Below are positions 25,724-33,848 of a DNA stretch of 64,000 nucleotides, in pieces (the stretch's first letter is position 1; the number at the start of each line of letters is the position of its first letter). The position numbers and the translations under genes were made by a program. The notes beneath the pieces were generated by a model, which saw nothing but the letters and a program-made list of their open reading frames with translations, searched no databases and was not told the origin of the DNA. Origin of the DNA: Chryseobacterium salivictor (GTDB lineage: Bacteria; Bacteroidota; Bacteroidia; Flavobacteriales; Weeksellaceae); assembly GCF_004359195.1 (NCBI RefSeq), contig NZ_CP037954.1, positions 434,001 to 498,000 on the forward strand. The letters are read 5' to 3'.

Positions 25724-26165
25724 AATTCTCTTTCTCTAAAAATGTACTGCGTACAAATGTGTTTTTTATTATTTTTTTTGAAGCATGAAATGTTTGCTTC
25801 TTATTAAATTCAGTCCCGTTTTCTCTCGTTTTTAAAACAAGACCGTTTCAATCGGGGCTAATTAATTTTCTATCTTTTTCTTTTGTTCAGCGCTGTTAGA
25901 GCTTGAAGCTCTAACAGCGTTTATGCGCAAATAAGTTTTGGCTAAAGCAATAGCATCTTCCTTTATTTAAACGGGCAAAAGCCCGTTCCTGTTGATCAAT
26001 GATTTATCTTAAATCTTTGGCATTTTCACTTTTCTTCTTTTGAAACACCAAACTCATTTTACATTCCCACCCGCGCCCCGACTTGAACGGAAATCCTTTT
26101 TGTGAAGCAAAGCGGAACAAAAAGATTGGGAGTGGAAGGCGGATTAAGGCGCCCAAATAAAAGTA
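25724..26165. repeat. nrdB-nrdA spacer filled with hairpins and a dispersed repeat
   Basis: No gene is seen here. The spacer holds a perfect 13-bp hairpin (CGCTGTTAGAGCT, 25891-25919), a 7-bp hairpin AACGGGC-AAAA-GCCCGTT (25970-25987) and copy B of the dispersed element (26065-26155). The hairpins could act on the mRNA passing from nrdB to nrdA. Confidence 0.6.
26065..26155 (+). repeat. Dispersed palindromic intergenic element, copy B
   Basis: A good copy of the family: left arm CCCCGACTTGAACGGAAATC, then CTTTTTGT, a short variable centre, ACAAAAAG and right arm ATTGGGAGTGGAAGGCGG. CTTTTTGT and ACAAAAAG form an 8-bp stem. Confidence 0.7.
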
Positions 26166-27140
26166 TTAGAACAAATCGTTCTCGGTAATACTCTTATCGT
26201 GCTTGGTATAATCAACCGGTCTTTTGGCGAAAAAATCATCCATCGAATTGGCGAAAACTTCTTCTTCAAACCAAACCATCGGACGGTATTGCTCCGGTGT
26301 TATATTGTAACGGGTTTTCATATTGATCTTCTTCAAACTGTCATCCACACGGAATTTCATGAAGTTCAACAAGTTTTCTTTGCTGACGTTATCGATTTCG
26401 CCCATTTCGAAAATCCAGTCCAGAATTTCTTCTTCTACATTGATTGAATGATCGACCAAAGTATAAATATCTTCGATATCGGAATCAGTTAATAAATCCG
26501 GTTGTTCCTGACGGATCTTGTTGATCAGATAAATCCCGGCATTGGCGTGAATCTGCTCATCTACGGAAGTCCAGGCGATAATATTGGACACATTTTTCAT
26601 ATACCCTTTGAATCTCGTAAACGACAAAATGATGGCAAACTGCGAGAACAAAGAAACGTTTTCTATTAAAATACTGAACAGCAATAAAGACGATACATAT
26701 TCTTTCTGCGAGGTAGAATTTGCGTGTTTTAAAACATTGGAAAGAAAATCAATTCTTTTTTTAATGGCAGGAATTTCGATAACCTGGTTAAAAGCATCGT
26801 TATATCCTAAAACTTCGAGCAAACGGGAATAGGCTTCGGAATGGCGGAATTCGCATTCGGCAAAGGTAGCGCCCAATCCGTTGAGTTCCGGTTTCGGCAT
26901 ATGACTGTAGAGATTCCCCCAGAAAGTTTTTACAGAAACCTCGATTTGAGCAATGGCCAAAAGCGCATTTTTAATCGCGTTTTTTTCATGGGGTTCTAAC
27001 TGAGAGTGGAAATCCTGAACATCAGCGGTAAAATCTACTTCGGAATGCACCCAAAATGACTTGTTTATCGCCTCCACAAACTGTAAGATTTCAGGATACT
27101 CAAATGGTTTATATCCAATTCTTTTATCAAAAATTCCCAT
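26166..27140 (-). CDS. nrdB: NrdB: class I ribonucleoside-diphosphate reductase, small subunit
   Basis: The 324-residue protein is the metal-radical beta subunit. Glu97, His100 and Tyr104 (ECEFRHSEAY) have the same spacing as Glu115, His118 and Tyr122 of E. coli NrdB, and Glu67 fits the first acidic ligand. The second EQxH half-site is in DEQIHANAG. The radical tyrosine is therefore present. The gene comes before nrdA, the reverse of the enterobacterial order. Confidence 0.93.
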   Translation of the reverse strand: MGIFDKRIGYKPFEYPEILQFVEAINKSFWVHSEVDFTADVQDFHSQLEPHEKNAIKNALLAIAQIEVSVKTFWGNLYSHMPKPELNGLGATFAECEFRHSEAYSRLLEVLGYNDAFNQVIEIPAIKKRIDFLSNVLKHANSTSQKEYVSSLLLFSILIENVSLFSQFAIILSFTRFKGYMKNVSNIIAWTSVDEQIHANAGIYLINKIRQEQPDLLTDSDIEDIYTLVDHSINVEEEILDWIFEMGEIDNVSKENLLNFMKFRVDDSLKKINMKTRYNITPEQYRPMVWFEEEVFANSMDDFFAKRPVDYTKHDKSITENDLF

Positions 27141-27765
27141 AGTAAAACTTAATTTTTAGAGCACTTCTCCTGGAAAAGTGAATTATATAACGAAATGATT
27201 ATTAGCTATTTGCAAAATGAACAAACGCGAAAGCAGCATATTTCTCCTTTAATGCGTTCCGTACAAAAATAGGAAATGAAACCTTAAGAAGAAAGCTACA
27301 ATCATTAATTAACTGACTACAAGGGGTAAAAGTTTTCCACAATCACACAGACCTTGCGTTCCCATTGCCTTTACTTAACTAAGCTAACCCGATTACGTGA
27401 TTAAGTGAAAAAAAATATCAAACAAAATTCTATAAAACACCTAATTAAGGGAATCAATGACTAAACACGCTATTTCCGAATTATGATATCATTCTATTTA
27501 AATACAATAAATTGACGAGAAAAAAACGCTTTTGGTTGTAATATATTTTACTTTTGAAACCAAAAAAGAAAGTGTCTCAATACCTCAAATAGCGCTCTGA
27601 GATTTTGATATTCGCAACCCAAGCTCGGACAGGAGTCCGTGAGAAAACTACAAAAAAAGCCGTTTCATTGAGTTATGAGACGGCTTCTTGTTTTTACTTT
27701 TATTTGTATTAAAAAAAAGCACTTGTAATCCTTAAAAATATTTTAAAAATTACCGTACCAGGTTA
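27141..27765. other. 625-base gap without a convincing gene
   Basis: The nrdB-proximal part is AT-rich and probably holds its promoter. Around 27555-27690 is a block with GTGTCTCAATACC near one end and TTATGAGACGGC near the other, plus a small CGGAC/GTCCG hairpin at about 27625. This could be the scar of an insertion sequence. No coding frame is supported. Confidence 0.4.
27655..27688 (-). terminator. Likely terminator after the 27766 gene
   Basis: AAGCCGTTTCA (27657-27667) pairs with TGAGACGGCTT (27676-27686) with one G-U pair. The T run follows on the minus strand, about 80 bases past the stop of the surface protein gene. Confidence 0.6.
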
Positions 27766-28281
27766 CTACTTCCAAAAGCTCCAGACGGCTCCATTGTAGC
27801 AAGCAACCTGTTTTGCTCCGGAGAGATACACCATCATTCCTGGCGAAGGACTTACAATGTCAGTGTAAGTATTTACGGTGGGCAAAATCATAGCTTTATT
27901 TGCATCAGACAAAATCAGAATACCGTTGGCTGTTTCTGCCGCAGGATTAGATCCGATGACTACTTTCGCACTTGGTTGTTCTGATTCAAAAGCAGGCGTG
28001 GCGGGTACAACACCTGAATTTACAATTGTCAGGTCTTTCCAGGAACCGGTTAATTTCACCTTGATTTTTTTATCCGCAGCATCAAAAATAATAGTTCCAG
28101 GAACTGCTGCTGTTACGGAAGCAGCTGCATCTACATAGGGTAAAATTATTCCTTTATTTTCGTTCCCAAATTCCAGAGACACTGAAGTATTGGTTGGTGA
28201 TGTCTTGCCTGTTCCAATGATGACCTGGCCATAAGTTAAAGTTGAAAACAAAACCAATGCTATAAATGTTGTATTTTTCAT
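27766..28281 (-). CDS. Secreted protein of unknown function with a C-terminal GMMVY...W motif
   Basis: I take the ATG at 28281 (MKNTTFIALVLF), giving 171 residues with a signal peptide cut after TYGQ. The longer frame from 28335 lacks a signal at its start. Two similar segments, GIILPYVDA...PGTIIFD and AMILPTVNT...PGMMVYLSG, show an internal repeat. The second ends in CYNGAVWSFWK. The upstream neighbour ends in a related GMLVFDTDE...CLKIYKGTAW motif. No enzyme motif is seen. The pair is probably a surface or extracellular structure. Confidence 0.7.
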   Translation of the reverse strand: MKNTTFIALVLFSTLTYGQVIIGTGKTSPTNTSVSLEFGNENKGIILPYVDAAASVTAAVPGTIIFDAADKKIKVKLTGSWKDLTIVNSGVVPATPAFESEQPSAKVVIGSNPAAETANGILILSDANKAMILPTVNTYTDIVSPSPGMMVYLSGAKQVACYNGAVWSFWK

Positions 28282-28298
28282 GTTTGTGTTTTTTATTA

Positions 28299-29597
28299 TT
28301 AGTTTGTGCATGTTTGTGTTTCGAGGCAGGTCCAAGCCGTTCCTTTATAGATTTTCAAACAGCCCTGACCAACATTTTCGTCGGTATCAAATACCAGCAT
28401 CCCTTCTACTGGGTTAGCAATGGTTGTTTCGGGTGAAACCATTCTATTAATTACAAAACCTTTGGTTTTTGCTTCCAGGGCGGTATGCGCACCAGACCGA
28501 ATCATTGGCCAGTTACCATCCTGAGCACCTGCACGCTGCAGCGCGGTAATACCATGATTGGTTGACAATCCTATACCTGCAGCTGCTGGTTTGTAACATG
28601 CACAGGCAGGATCCCCAGCAGGATACACCGTTACAGTTACCGTTTGGTTACCGGAAATATCATAACCCAATGTAGATGTATAATATACTTTAAGATTAAA
28701 GACGTAAATACCCGCAGTAGCAAAAGTAAGTGTCTGTGTTGCACTTGTAGATCCTGTAGTAGGAAGCGGTGGAGTAAAACCGCCAGTGGGACCACTTACC
28801 AAAGTCCAGAGATAATTTTTATCAGCAAGCGAGTCAGCGGTAGGTATAAAACCGGTATAGGTCCCAGATAAAGTGACAGAAGTTGCAGCACTTCCTAAAC
28901 AAACTGAGTTAGGGGTTGCAGAAGGTATAGCGTTAATACTTCCTCCATTAGAATTTAATTGCCAAAAATTATAGGTAGAATTTGAACCGCCACAAACAGC
29001 AAAATTTAACTCCGTTGTTCCGTCTACAAACTTAATTTGTTTATTTCCGGTACAATTTCCCAACTCTGACCTTTCTGGCTGAATTAGATTAGTTCCTGTA
29101 TTACTAGTTGCCCCGTTATAGTTCGTTAAAATTAGACTTGAACCTAATCTAAGCTTAAGTGCCGTATTATTTTGGGAAAAGTTTATTATACCACCCAAAA
29201 CATATACATCCTGATTGGTTCCTAAGAGAGCCAATGTTGCCATATTCGTAAATAAGGTAATTATTCCTTTATCAGTCGTTAAATTCGTTACTGGCAAATT
29301 AGCAAGAACATATAAATCTCCAAAATAATAAGTTTGCGTACCGCTAACCGTTACATTGGTTCCCGGTGCTATAAATACTTTGTAAGTCCCCTGTGCAGTT
29401 GTGGTCGTATTCTGTCCCGGATATTGGGTCGCAGCTGCCCACCCTGTAGAAGTGTAAACATTCCAGGTTGTGGTAGCAGTCCAGGCGCCTGTAACAGCAA
29501 CTGATTTATAATCACCTATTTGTGGTGCCGGAGCCGATTGGGCTGAAGACATACCAGCCATGGCTAATACTAAAAAGAATATAATCCTAAGTTTCAT
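28299..29597 (-). CDS. Secreted multi-domain surface protein
   Basis: The 432-residue protein has a signal peptide (cut near SSAQ) and a beta-rich N-terminal region resembling a beta-helix or G8-like fold (about 25-190, with TWNVYTSTGW and APGTNVTVSG). A PKD-like domain follows (about 230-330, with NYLWTLVSGP and YVFNLKVYYT). The C-terminal domain carries NPVEGMLVFDTDE, CLKIYKGTAWTCL and several cysteines. This architecture is common in flavobacterial adhesin-like proteins. It lies 17 bases before the small secreted protein gene, so they form one unit. Its ligand is unknown. Confidence 0.72.
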   Translation of the reverse strand: MKLRIIFFLVLAMAGMSSAQSAPAPQIGDYKSVAVTGAWTATTTWNVYTSTGWAAATQYPGQNTTTTAQGTYKVFIAPGTNVTVSGTQTYYFGDLYVLANLPVTNLTTDKGIITLFTNMATLALLGTNQDVYVLGGIINFSQNNTALKLRLGSSLILTNYNGATSNTGTNLIQPERSELGNCTGNKQIKFVDGTTELNFAVCGGSNSTYNFWQLNSNGGSINAIPSATPNSVCLGSAATSVTLSGTYTGFIPTADSLADKNYLWTLVSGPTGGFTPPLPTTGSTSATQTLTFATAGIYVFNLKVYYTSTLGYDISGNQTVTVTVYPAGDPACACYKPAAAGIGLSTNHGITALQRAGAQDGNWPMIRSGAHTALEAKTKGFVINRMVSPETTIANPVEGMLVFDTDENVGQGCLKIYKGTAWTCLETQTCTN

Positions 29598-30171
29598 AAT
29601 TATTTGTGTTTTAAAAAATGAATAAAAAGTGTTATCTCGATAAATAACATAACGAGGTATAAATTTTTTTCAAAACTTTTATTGGCAAGATATTACGAAG
29701 AGAAAATTGAAAAGGATACATTCCCTGACAATAGAAAATTATTTTAACAATTCCGTCATTTAAATTTCTGGAATTAATTAAAACTATTAACTATATAAAT
29801 AATACGCTGAAGTATAAATTTTTTTCAAAATTTCTATTTGTAATAAATTACGAAGCAGAAAAAAGAAGTGAAAAAAATTTATCCGTAAGAAGAAGTGGGT
29901 AATTTAATTAATTTCATCATTTTGTTGTGTTATTTGTGTGTTTGTGTCTTTACGATCGTAAAATTAATATATTTTTCTGACATACACCGATTTAAATGCT
30001 AATTTATTTGAAAAATAATTTTCTGTGGAACAAATCACCTAAAGGAAATTGAAAATAATCAGTAGCATTCTGCCTTATCATTTATTAAAGGATCACCTAA
30101 TATTAAAGGATTATTCTCAGTGATGTAACAATTAAAATAAATATCCTACCTATTAAAAAATAAATCTCCAC
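29598..30171. other. 574-base gap with a degenerate direct repeat
   Basis: No gene is supported. The region holds two copies of a 58-base direct repeat described separately, and a TTGTGTT-rich stretch near 29925-29950. It should contain the promoters of the surface-protein genes (leftward) and of the ABC transporter genes (rightward). Confidence 0.5.
29643..29855. repeat. Pair of 58-base degenerate direct repeats upstream of surface genes
   Basis: Copy 1 (29643-29700) and copy 2 (29798-29855) share GTATAAATTTTTTTCAAAA and a terminal ATTACGAAG, with about three quarters of positions identical by eye. They sit 45-260 bases upstream of the surface protein gene. Confidence 0.55.
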
Positions 30172-30174
30172 TTG

Positions 30175-30867
30175 ATGTTAGTAATTAAGGATCTCAATAA
30201 ATCATACGACACCGGAAAGAGCAAACTTCATGTTCTGAAAGGAATTAATCTTTCGATTGATGAAGGAGAATTTGTTTCGATTATGGGAAGTTCGGGTTCT
30301 GGAAAATCTACTTTATTAAATATAATTGGGATTTTAGATGAGAAAGATTCCGGAATTTACAACCTCGACGGGATTCCGATTGAGGATCTATCCGAAATAA
30401 GAGCCGCAGAATACCGGAGTAAATTCCTCGGTTTCATCTTCCAGTCGTTTAATTTGATCGGTTACAAAACCGCCCTGGAAAATGTAGCCCTCCCACTCTA
30501 CTATCAAGATGTTCCGCGAAAACTGCGCAACCAAAGAGCCATGGAATATCTGGAAAAAGTAGGATTGGCAGACTGGGCGACCCATATGCCGAATGAACTT
30601 TCGGGCGGACAAAAACAAAGAGTCGCCATCGCCCGCGCTTTAATTACGGATCCAAAAGTAATTTTGGCTGATGAACCCACAGGAGCTCTGGACTCTAAAA
30701 CAACCTATGATATTATGAAGCTTCTTCAGGAAATTAACCGTGAGGGAAAAACAATCATTGTGGTTACCCACGAACCAGACGTTGCTGCAGAAACCAAAAG
30801 AAACGTTATCCTGAAAGATGGCATTATCGAAAGTGACAAATTTATTACCCAAAGGGTTTTACAATAA
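30175..30867 (+). CDS. MacB/LolD-type ABC transporter ATP-binding protein
   Basis: This 230-residue ABC ATPase has GSSGSGKST, an LSGGQKQR signature and [12 protein letters not shown]. The insert and length match the MacB/LolD/FtsE family. I prefer the ATG at 30175 over the TTG directly before it. It should energise the two MacB-like permeases that follow, driving export of a compound or lipoprotein from the periplasm. Confidence 0.9.
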   Translation: MLVIKDLNKSYDTGKSKLHVLKGINLSIDEGEFVSIMGSSGSGKSTLLNIIGILDEKDSGIYNLDGIPIEDLSEIRAAEYRSKFLGFIFQSFNLIGYKTALENVALPLYYQDVPRKLRNQRAMEYLEKVGLADWATHMPNELSGGQKQRVAIARALITDPKVILADEPTGALDSKTTYDIMKLLQEINREGKTIIVVTHEPDVAAETKRNVILKDGIIESDKFITQRVLQ

Positions 30868-30936
30868 ATGATGAGTAATTGGCAATGAGCAATTGGCGAA
30901 TAGTGAATTTAAGAAATAAAATTAGAGTTAAAAATT
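30868..30936 (+). repeat. Spacer with degenerate tandem AATTGGC/AATAGTG repeats
   Basis: The 69-base spacer between ATPase and first permease starts with imperfect repeats of GAGTAATTGGCAAT, AGCAATTGGC and GAATAGTGAATT. The same kind of short repeat fills the next two spacers. Confidence 0.45.
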
Positions 30937-32166
30937 ATGTTTGATCTTGACCGCTGGAGAGAAATATTCGAATCGATTCGCAGTAACATATTGCGAACGG
31001 TGCTTTCCGGGTTTACGGTCGCCCTGGGTTTATATATTTTCATCGTCCTTTTTGGCATTGGAACCGGTTTGCAAAACGCCTTTACCAAAGGTTTTGCCCG
31101 GGACGCAACCAACCTGATCACTATTTTCACCAGAAAAACAACCATCGCTTACGGCGGTTTACAATCTGACCGGCAAATCATTCTTAAAAATGATGATTAC
31201 GAGAAAATCACCACCGAGCAACCAGAAAGATTAGAAAGTGCAACGCCAAGATATTCCGCAAACATGACTGTGAAATACGGTAAAGAAAGCGGGAATTATC
31301 AGATCAGTGGCGCGAATCCTGATGAGATTATCATCGAAAACCGTAAAGTGACTGAAGGCCGGTACCTCAACCCTTTGGATCTAAACCGCAAACAGAATGT
31401 TGCCGTGATTGGCAGAATGGTTCAGCGCGATTTAATAAAAAACGGAAGTCCCATTGGAAAAGACTTAGATATTAATGGCAGCATATTTAAAATCGTGGGT
31501 GTTTTTTCTGATGACGGAGGCGATTTCGACGAACGAATGATCACCATTCCCATCACCACGCTGCAGCAACTGAAAAAAGGTTCAGATACCGTAAGCACTA
31601 TTTTCCTGACTTACAATACCAACCTTACTCCAGACCAGGCCATTAAATATGGTGAACAACTGGAAAAAGAATTAAAAGCCAAACATAAAGTTTCTCCCGA
31701 TGACGAGAATGGTGTTGTTGTAAGAAATAATGCTAAAAATATGGGTCAAACTTTTCAGTTTTTATTCATCATTACGCTCATTGTTGGTTTTATTGGTATG
31801 GGAACACTCCTCGCCGGAATTATTGGAATCAGCAATATCATGGTTTATATTGTTAAAGAAAGAACGCAGGAAATAGGGGTTAGAAAAGCCATCGGAGCCA
31901 AACCAAGCAGTATCGTCAGTTTGATTATGCAGGAAAGCATTGTCATCACTGTAATTTCCGGTTTGATAGGTGTTGGTCTGGGAATTCTCACTTTGCATTT
32001 AATCGGCGACAGTTTAGAAAAATATTTCATAGTAGATCCCTCTGTTGGTTGGGGGTTAGTGATCGTGGCCTTTATCAGTTTAGTCATTTCAGGGCTGATC
32101 GCAGGATTTGTACCTGCCTATCGGGCCAGTAGAATTAAACCGATTGAAGCGTTGAGAAGCGAATAA
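30937..32166 (+). CDS. MacB-like ABC transporter permease, first copy
   Basis: The 409-residue protein has the four-helix MacB permease plan: one helix near 20-42, a periplasmic MacB_PCD domain (about 45-240) and three helices in the C-terminal FtsX domain. It ends in the RASRIKPIEALRSE signature. It is homologous to the second permease downstream, so the transporter is likely a heterodimer. The ATPase domain is separate, unlike E. coli MacB where it is fused. Confidence 0.9.
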   Translation: MFDLDRWREIFESIRSNILRTVLSGFTVALGLYIFIVLFGIGTGLQNAFTKGFARDATNLITIFTRKTTIAYGGLQSDRQIILKNDDYEKITTEQPERLESATPRYSANMTVKYGKESGNYQISGANPDEIIIENRKVTEGRYLNPLDLNRKQNVAVIGRMVQRDLIKNGSPIGKDLDINGSIFKIVGVFSDDGGDFDERMITIPITTLQQLKKGSDTVSTIFLTYNTNLTPDQAIKYGEQLEKELKAKHKVSPDDENGVVVRNNAKNMGQTFQFLFIITLIVGFIGMGTLLAGIIGISNIMVYIVKERTQEIGVRKAIGAKPSSIVSLIMQESIVITVISGLIGVGLGILTLHLIGDSLEKYFIVDPSVGWGLVIVAFISLVISGLIAGFVPAYRASRIKPIEALRSE

Positions 32167-32196
32167 GTAATTAGCTTTAATGTCAATGGGAATTTT

Positions 32197-32234
32197 GAAT
32201 AGTGAATAGTGAATAGTGAATAGTGAATAGTGAA
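32197..32234 (+). repeat. GAATAGT heptamer tandem repeat
   Basis: Five perfect units of GAATAGT plus a partial unit, in the 182-base spacer between the two permease genes. Repeat number could vary by slippage. Confidence 0.9.
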
Positions 32235-32348
32235 ATTAGCTGTTAATAATTCCTCCAAAGAAATCCACCATAAAAATTGACCCGAATAAATTGACCGGCG
32301 AAGCCGAAATTAACTGGAACAGATTGACCAAAAAACAAAGTTTTTTAT

Positions 32349-33617
32349 ATGAACATCATTTTCAAAATAGATACCTGGCAAGAAATTTATTATTCCCTGA
32401 AGAATAATAAGCTTCGAACGTTTCTAACCATGATTGGCGTGGGCTGGGGAATGTTTCTTTTTGTTGCTCTTCTGGGTGCGGCGAAAGGGATGGAAAATGG
32501 CTTTGATAAAGTGTTTTCAGGCTTTGCAACCAACTCTATTTTCCTGTGGGCACAGAATACCTCGATTCCTTATGATGGATTTCCGAAAGGCAGAAAAATG
32601 GATCTGCATTTAAGCGATCTTGATTTGCTTCCCCAAAAAATTCCGGCCATTGATTATATTTCCCCTCAAAGTACCCGTGGAAACTTCGGCACCCCGGGTG
32701 AAGCTTTTTCCAGAAACGGAAAAAATGCAACTTACACATTAACCGGTGATTTTCCGGTAGGAAATAAAATTTCTGAAAAAAAACTCATCTTCGGAAGGTA
32801 TATTAACGATGCCGACATCTCCGGAAATAAAAATGTAGCCGTCATTGGTGAAGAAATCTATAAAAACTTTTTCGATGCCAAAAAAAATGAAAACCCTATC
32901 GGACAGTCAGTTAATATAAAAGGTATATTCTTTAACGTCATCGGTGTTTTCCGGGTAAAAAAAGGAGGAGGTATGGAAAATGACCAATCCGCTTTTATTC
33001 CTTTTACGACGTTTTCTAAAATGTATAACAATGGCGACAAAGTGGGATTCTTCGCGATTGTAAGCAAACCAAATGCAGATTTGAAAATTGTTGAAGATCA
33101 GGTAAAAGCTGAACTCAAAAAAAAATACAATGTCTCGCCGGAAGACACCAACGCTTTCGGAAGCTTTAACCTCGGAAAAGAATTTGCCAAACTGACCGGC
33201 TTTCTTACAGGTATGCAGCTGCTGACCATTACGGTGGGCACTTTAACCATTTTAGCCGGCGTAATTGCCATTTCGAACATCCTATTAATTACAGTAAAAG
33301 AAAGAACGAAAGAAATCGGTATCCGTCGTGCTTTGGGCGCAAAACCGGCAGAAGTGCGAAATCAAATTCTGTTAGAAAGCGTGGTGATTACTTTATCATC
33401 AGGACTTTTGGGATTTATGCTGGGCATTTTTCTGCTGATGATTCTCAATGCGGTGACCAAAGGCCAGGATTCTTTTCCTTTTTATAATCCGACGGTGAAT
33501 TATGGACAGGTTTTCGGCGCGATGGCAATTATGGTTATTTTAGGTTTAATTGTCGGAATGATTCCGGCACAAAGAGCGGTGAAGATCCGACCGATTGAAG
33601 CACTGAGGTCGGAGTAG
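32349..33617 (+). CDS. MacB-like ABC transporter permease, second copy
   Basis: The 422-residue protein is a paralogue of the first permease with the same four-helix layout. It has the ERTKEIGIRRALGAKP stretch typical of MacB/FtsX and ends in VKIRPIEALRSE. Two different permeases suggest a heterodimeric inner-membrane unit served by the ATPase and the adaptor around them. Confidence 0.9.
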   Translation: MNIIFKIDTWQEIYYSLKNNKLRTFLTMIGVGWGMFLFVALLGAAKGMENGFDKVFSGFATNSIFLWAQNTSIPYDGFPKGRKMDLHLSDLDLLPQKIPAIDYISPQSTRGNFGTPGEAFSRNGKNATYTLTGDFPVGNKISEKKLIFGRYINDADISGNKNVAVIGEEIYKNFFDAKKNENPIGQSVNIKGIFFNVIGVFRVKKGGGMENDQSAFIPFTTFSKMYNNGDKVGFFAIVSKPNADLKIVEDQVKAELKKKYNVSPEDTNAFGSFNLGKEFAKLTGFLTGMQLLTITVGTLTILAGVIAISNILLITVKERTKEIGIRRALGAKPAEVRNQILLESVVITLSSGLLGFMLGIFLLMILNAVTKGQDSFPFYNPTVNYGQVFGAMAIMVILGLIVGMIPAQRAVKIRPIEALRSE

Positions 33618-33621
33618 GGAG

Positions 33622-33662
33622 TTTTTGAGTAATTGGGTAATTGGGTAATTGGGTGATTGGGT
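33622..33662 (+). repeat. GGGTAATT octamer tandem repeat
   Basis: Four to five near-perfect units (GAGTAATT, GGGTAATT twice, GGGTGATT) directly after the second permease stop. Confidence 0.85.
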
Positions 33663-33734
33663 TTTGTACTACAAAGCTTTCAGTTTAAAACTAATTAATA
33701 CCGGATAATCACCTGATTTTGTAAATAAAACGAA

Positions 33735-33829
33735 ATCGCGACCCGGCCTGAATGAAGCTCTTTTTGCGAGGAGGCACGACGAACAAAAAAGCGGGAATGG
33801 AGGACGGAAACAGTCGCCCAAAAAAATAT
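33735..33829 (+). repeat. Dispersed palindromic intergenic element, copy C
   Basis: Left arm CGACCCGGCCTGAATGAAGC, then CTTTTTG, a variable centre, CAAAAAA and right arm GCGGGAATGGAGGACGG. It lies between the second permease and the adaptor gene, ending 20 bases before the latter. Confidence 0.7.
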
Positions 33830-33848
33830 TAAAAAATAAACGAAGTAT

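Noticed and set aside
30172-30174. TTG as start of the ABC ATPase
   Set aside because: The ATG immediately after fits family N-termini better and is the commoner start codon.
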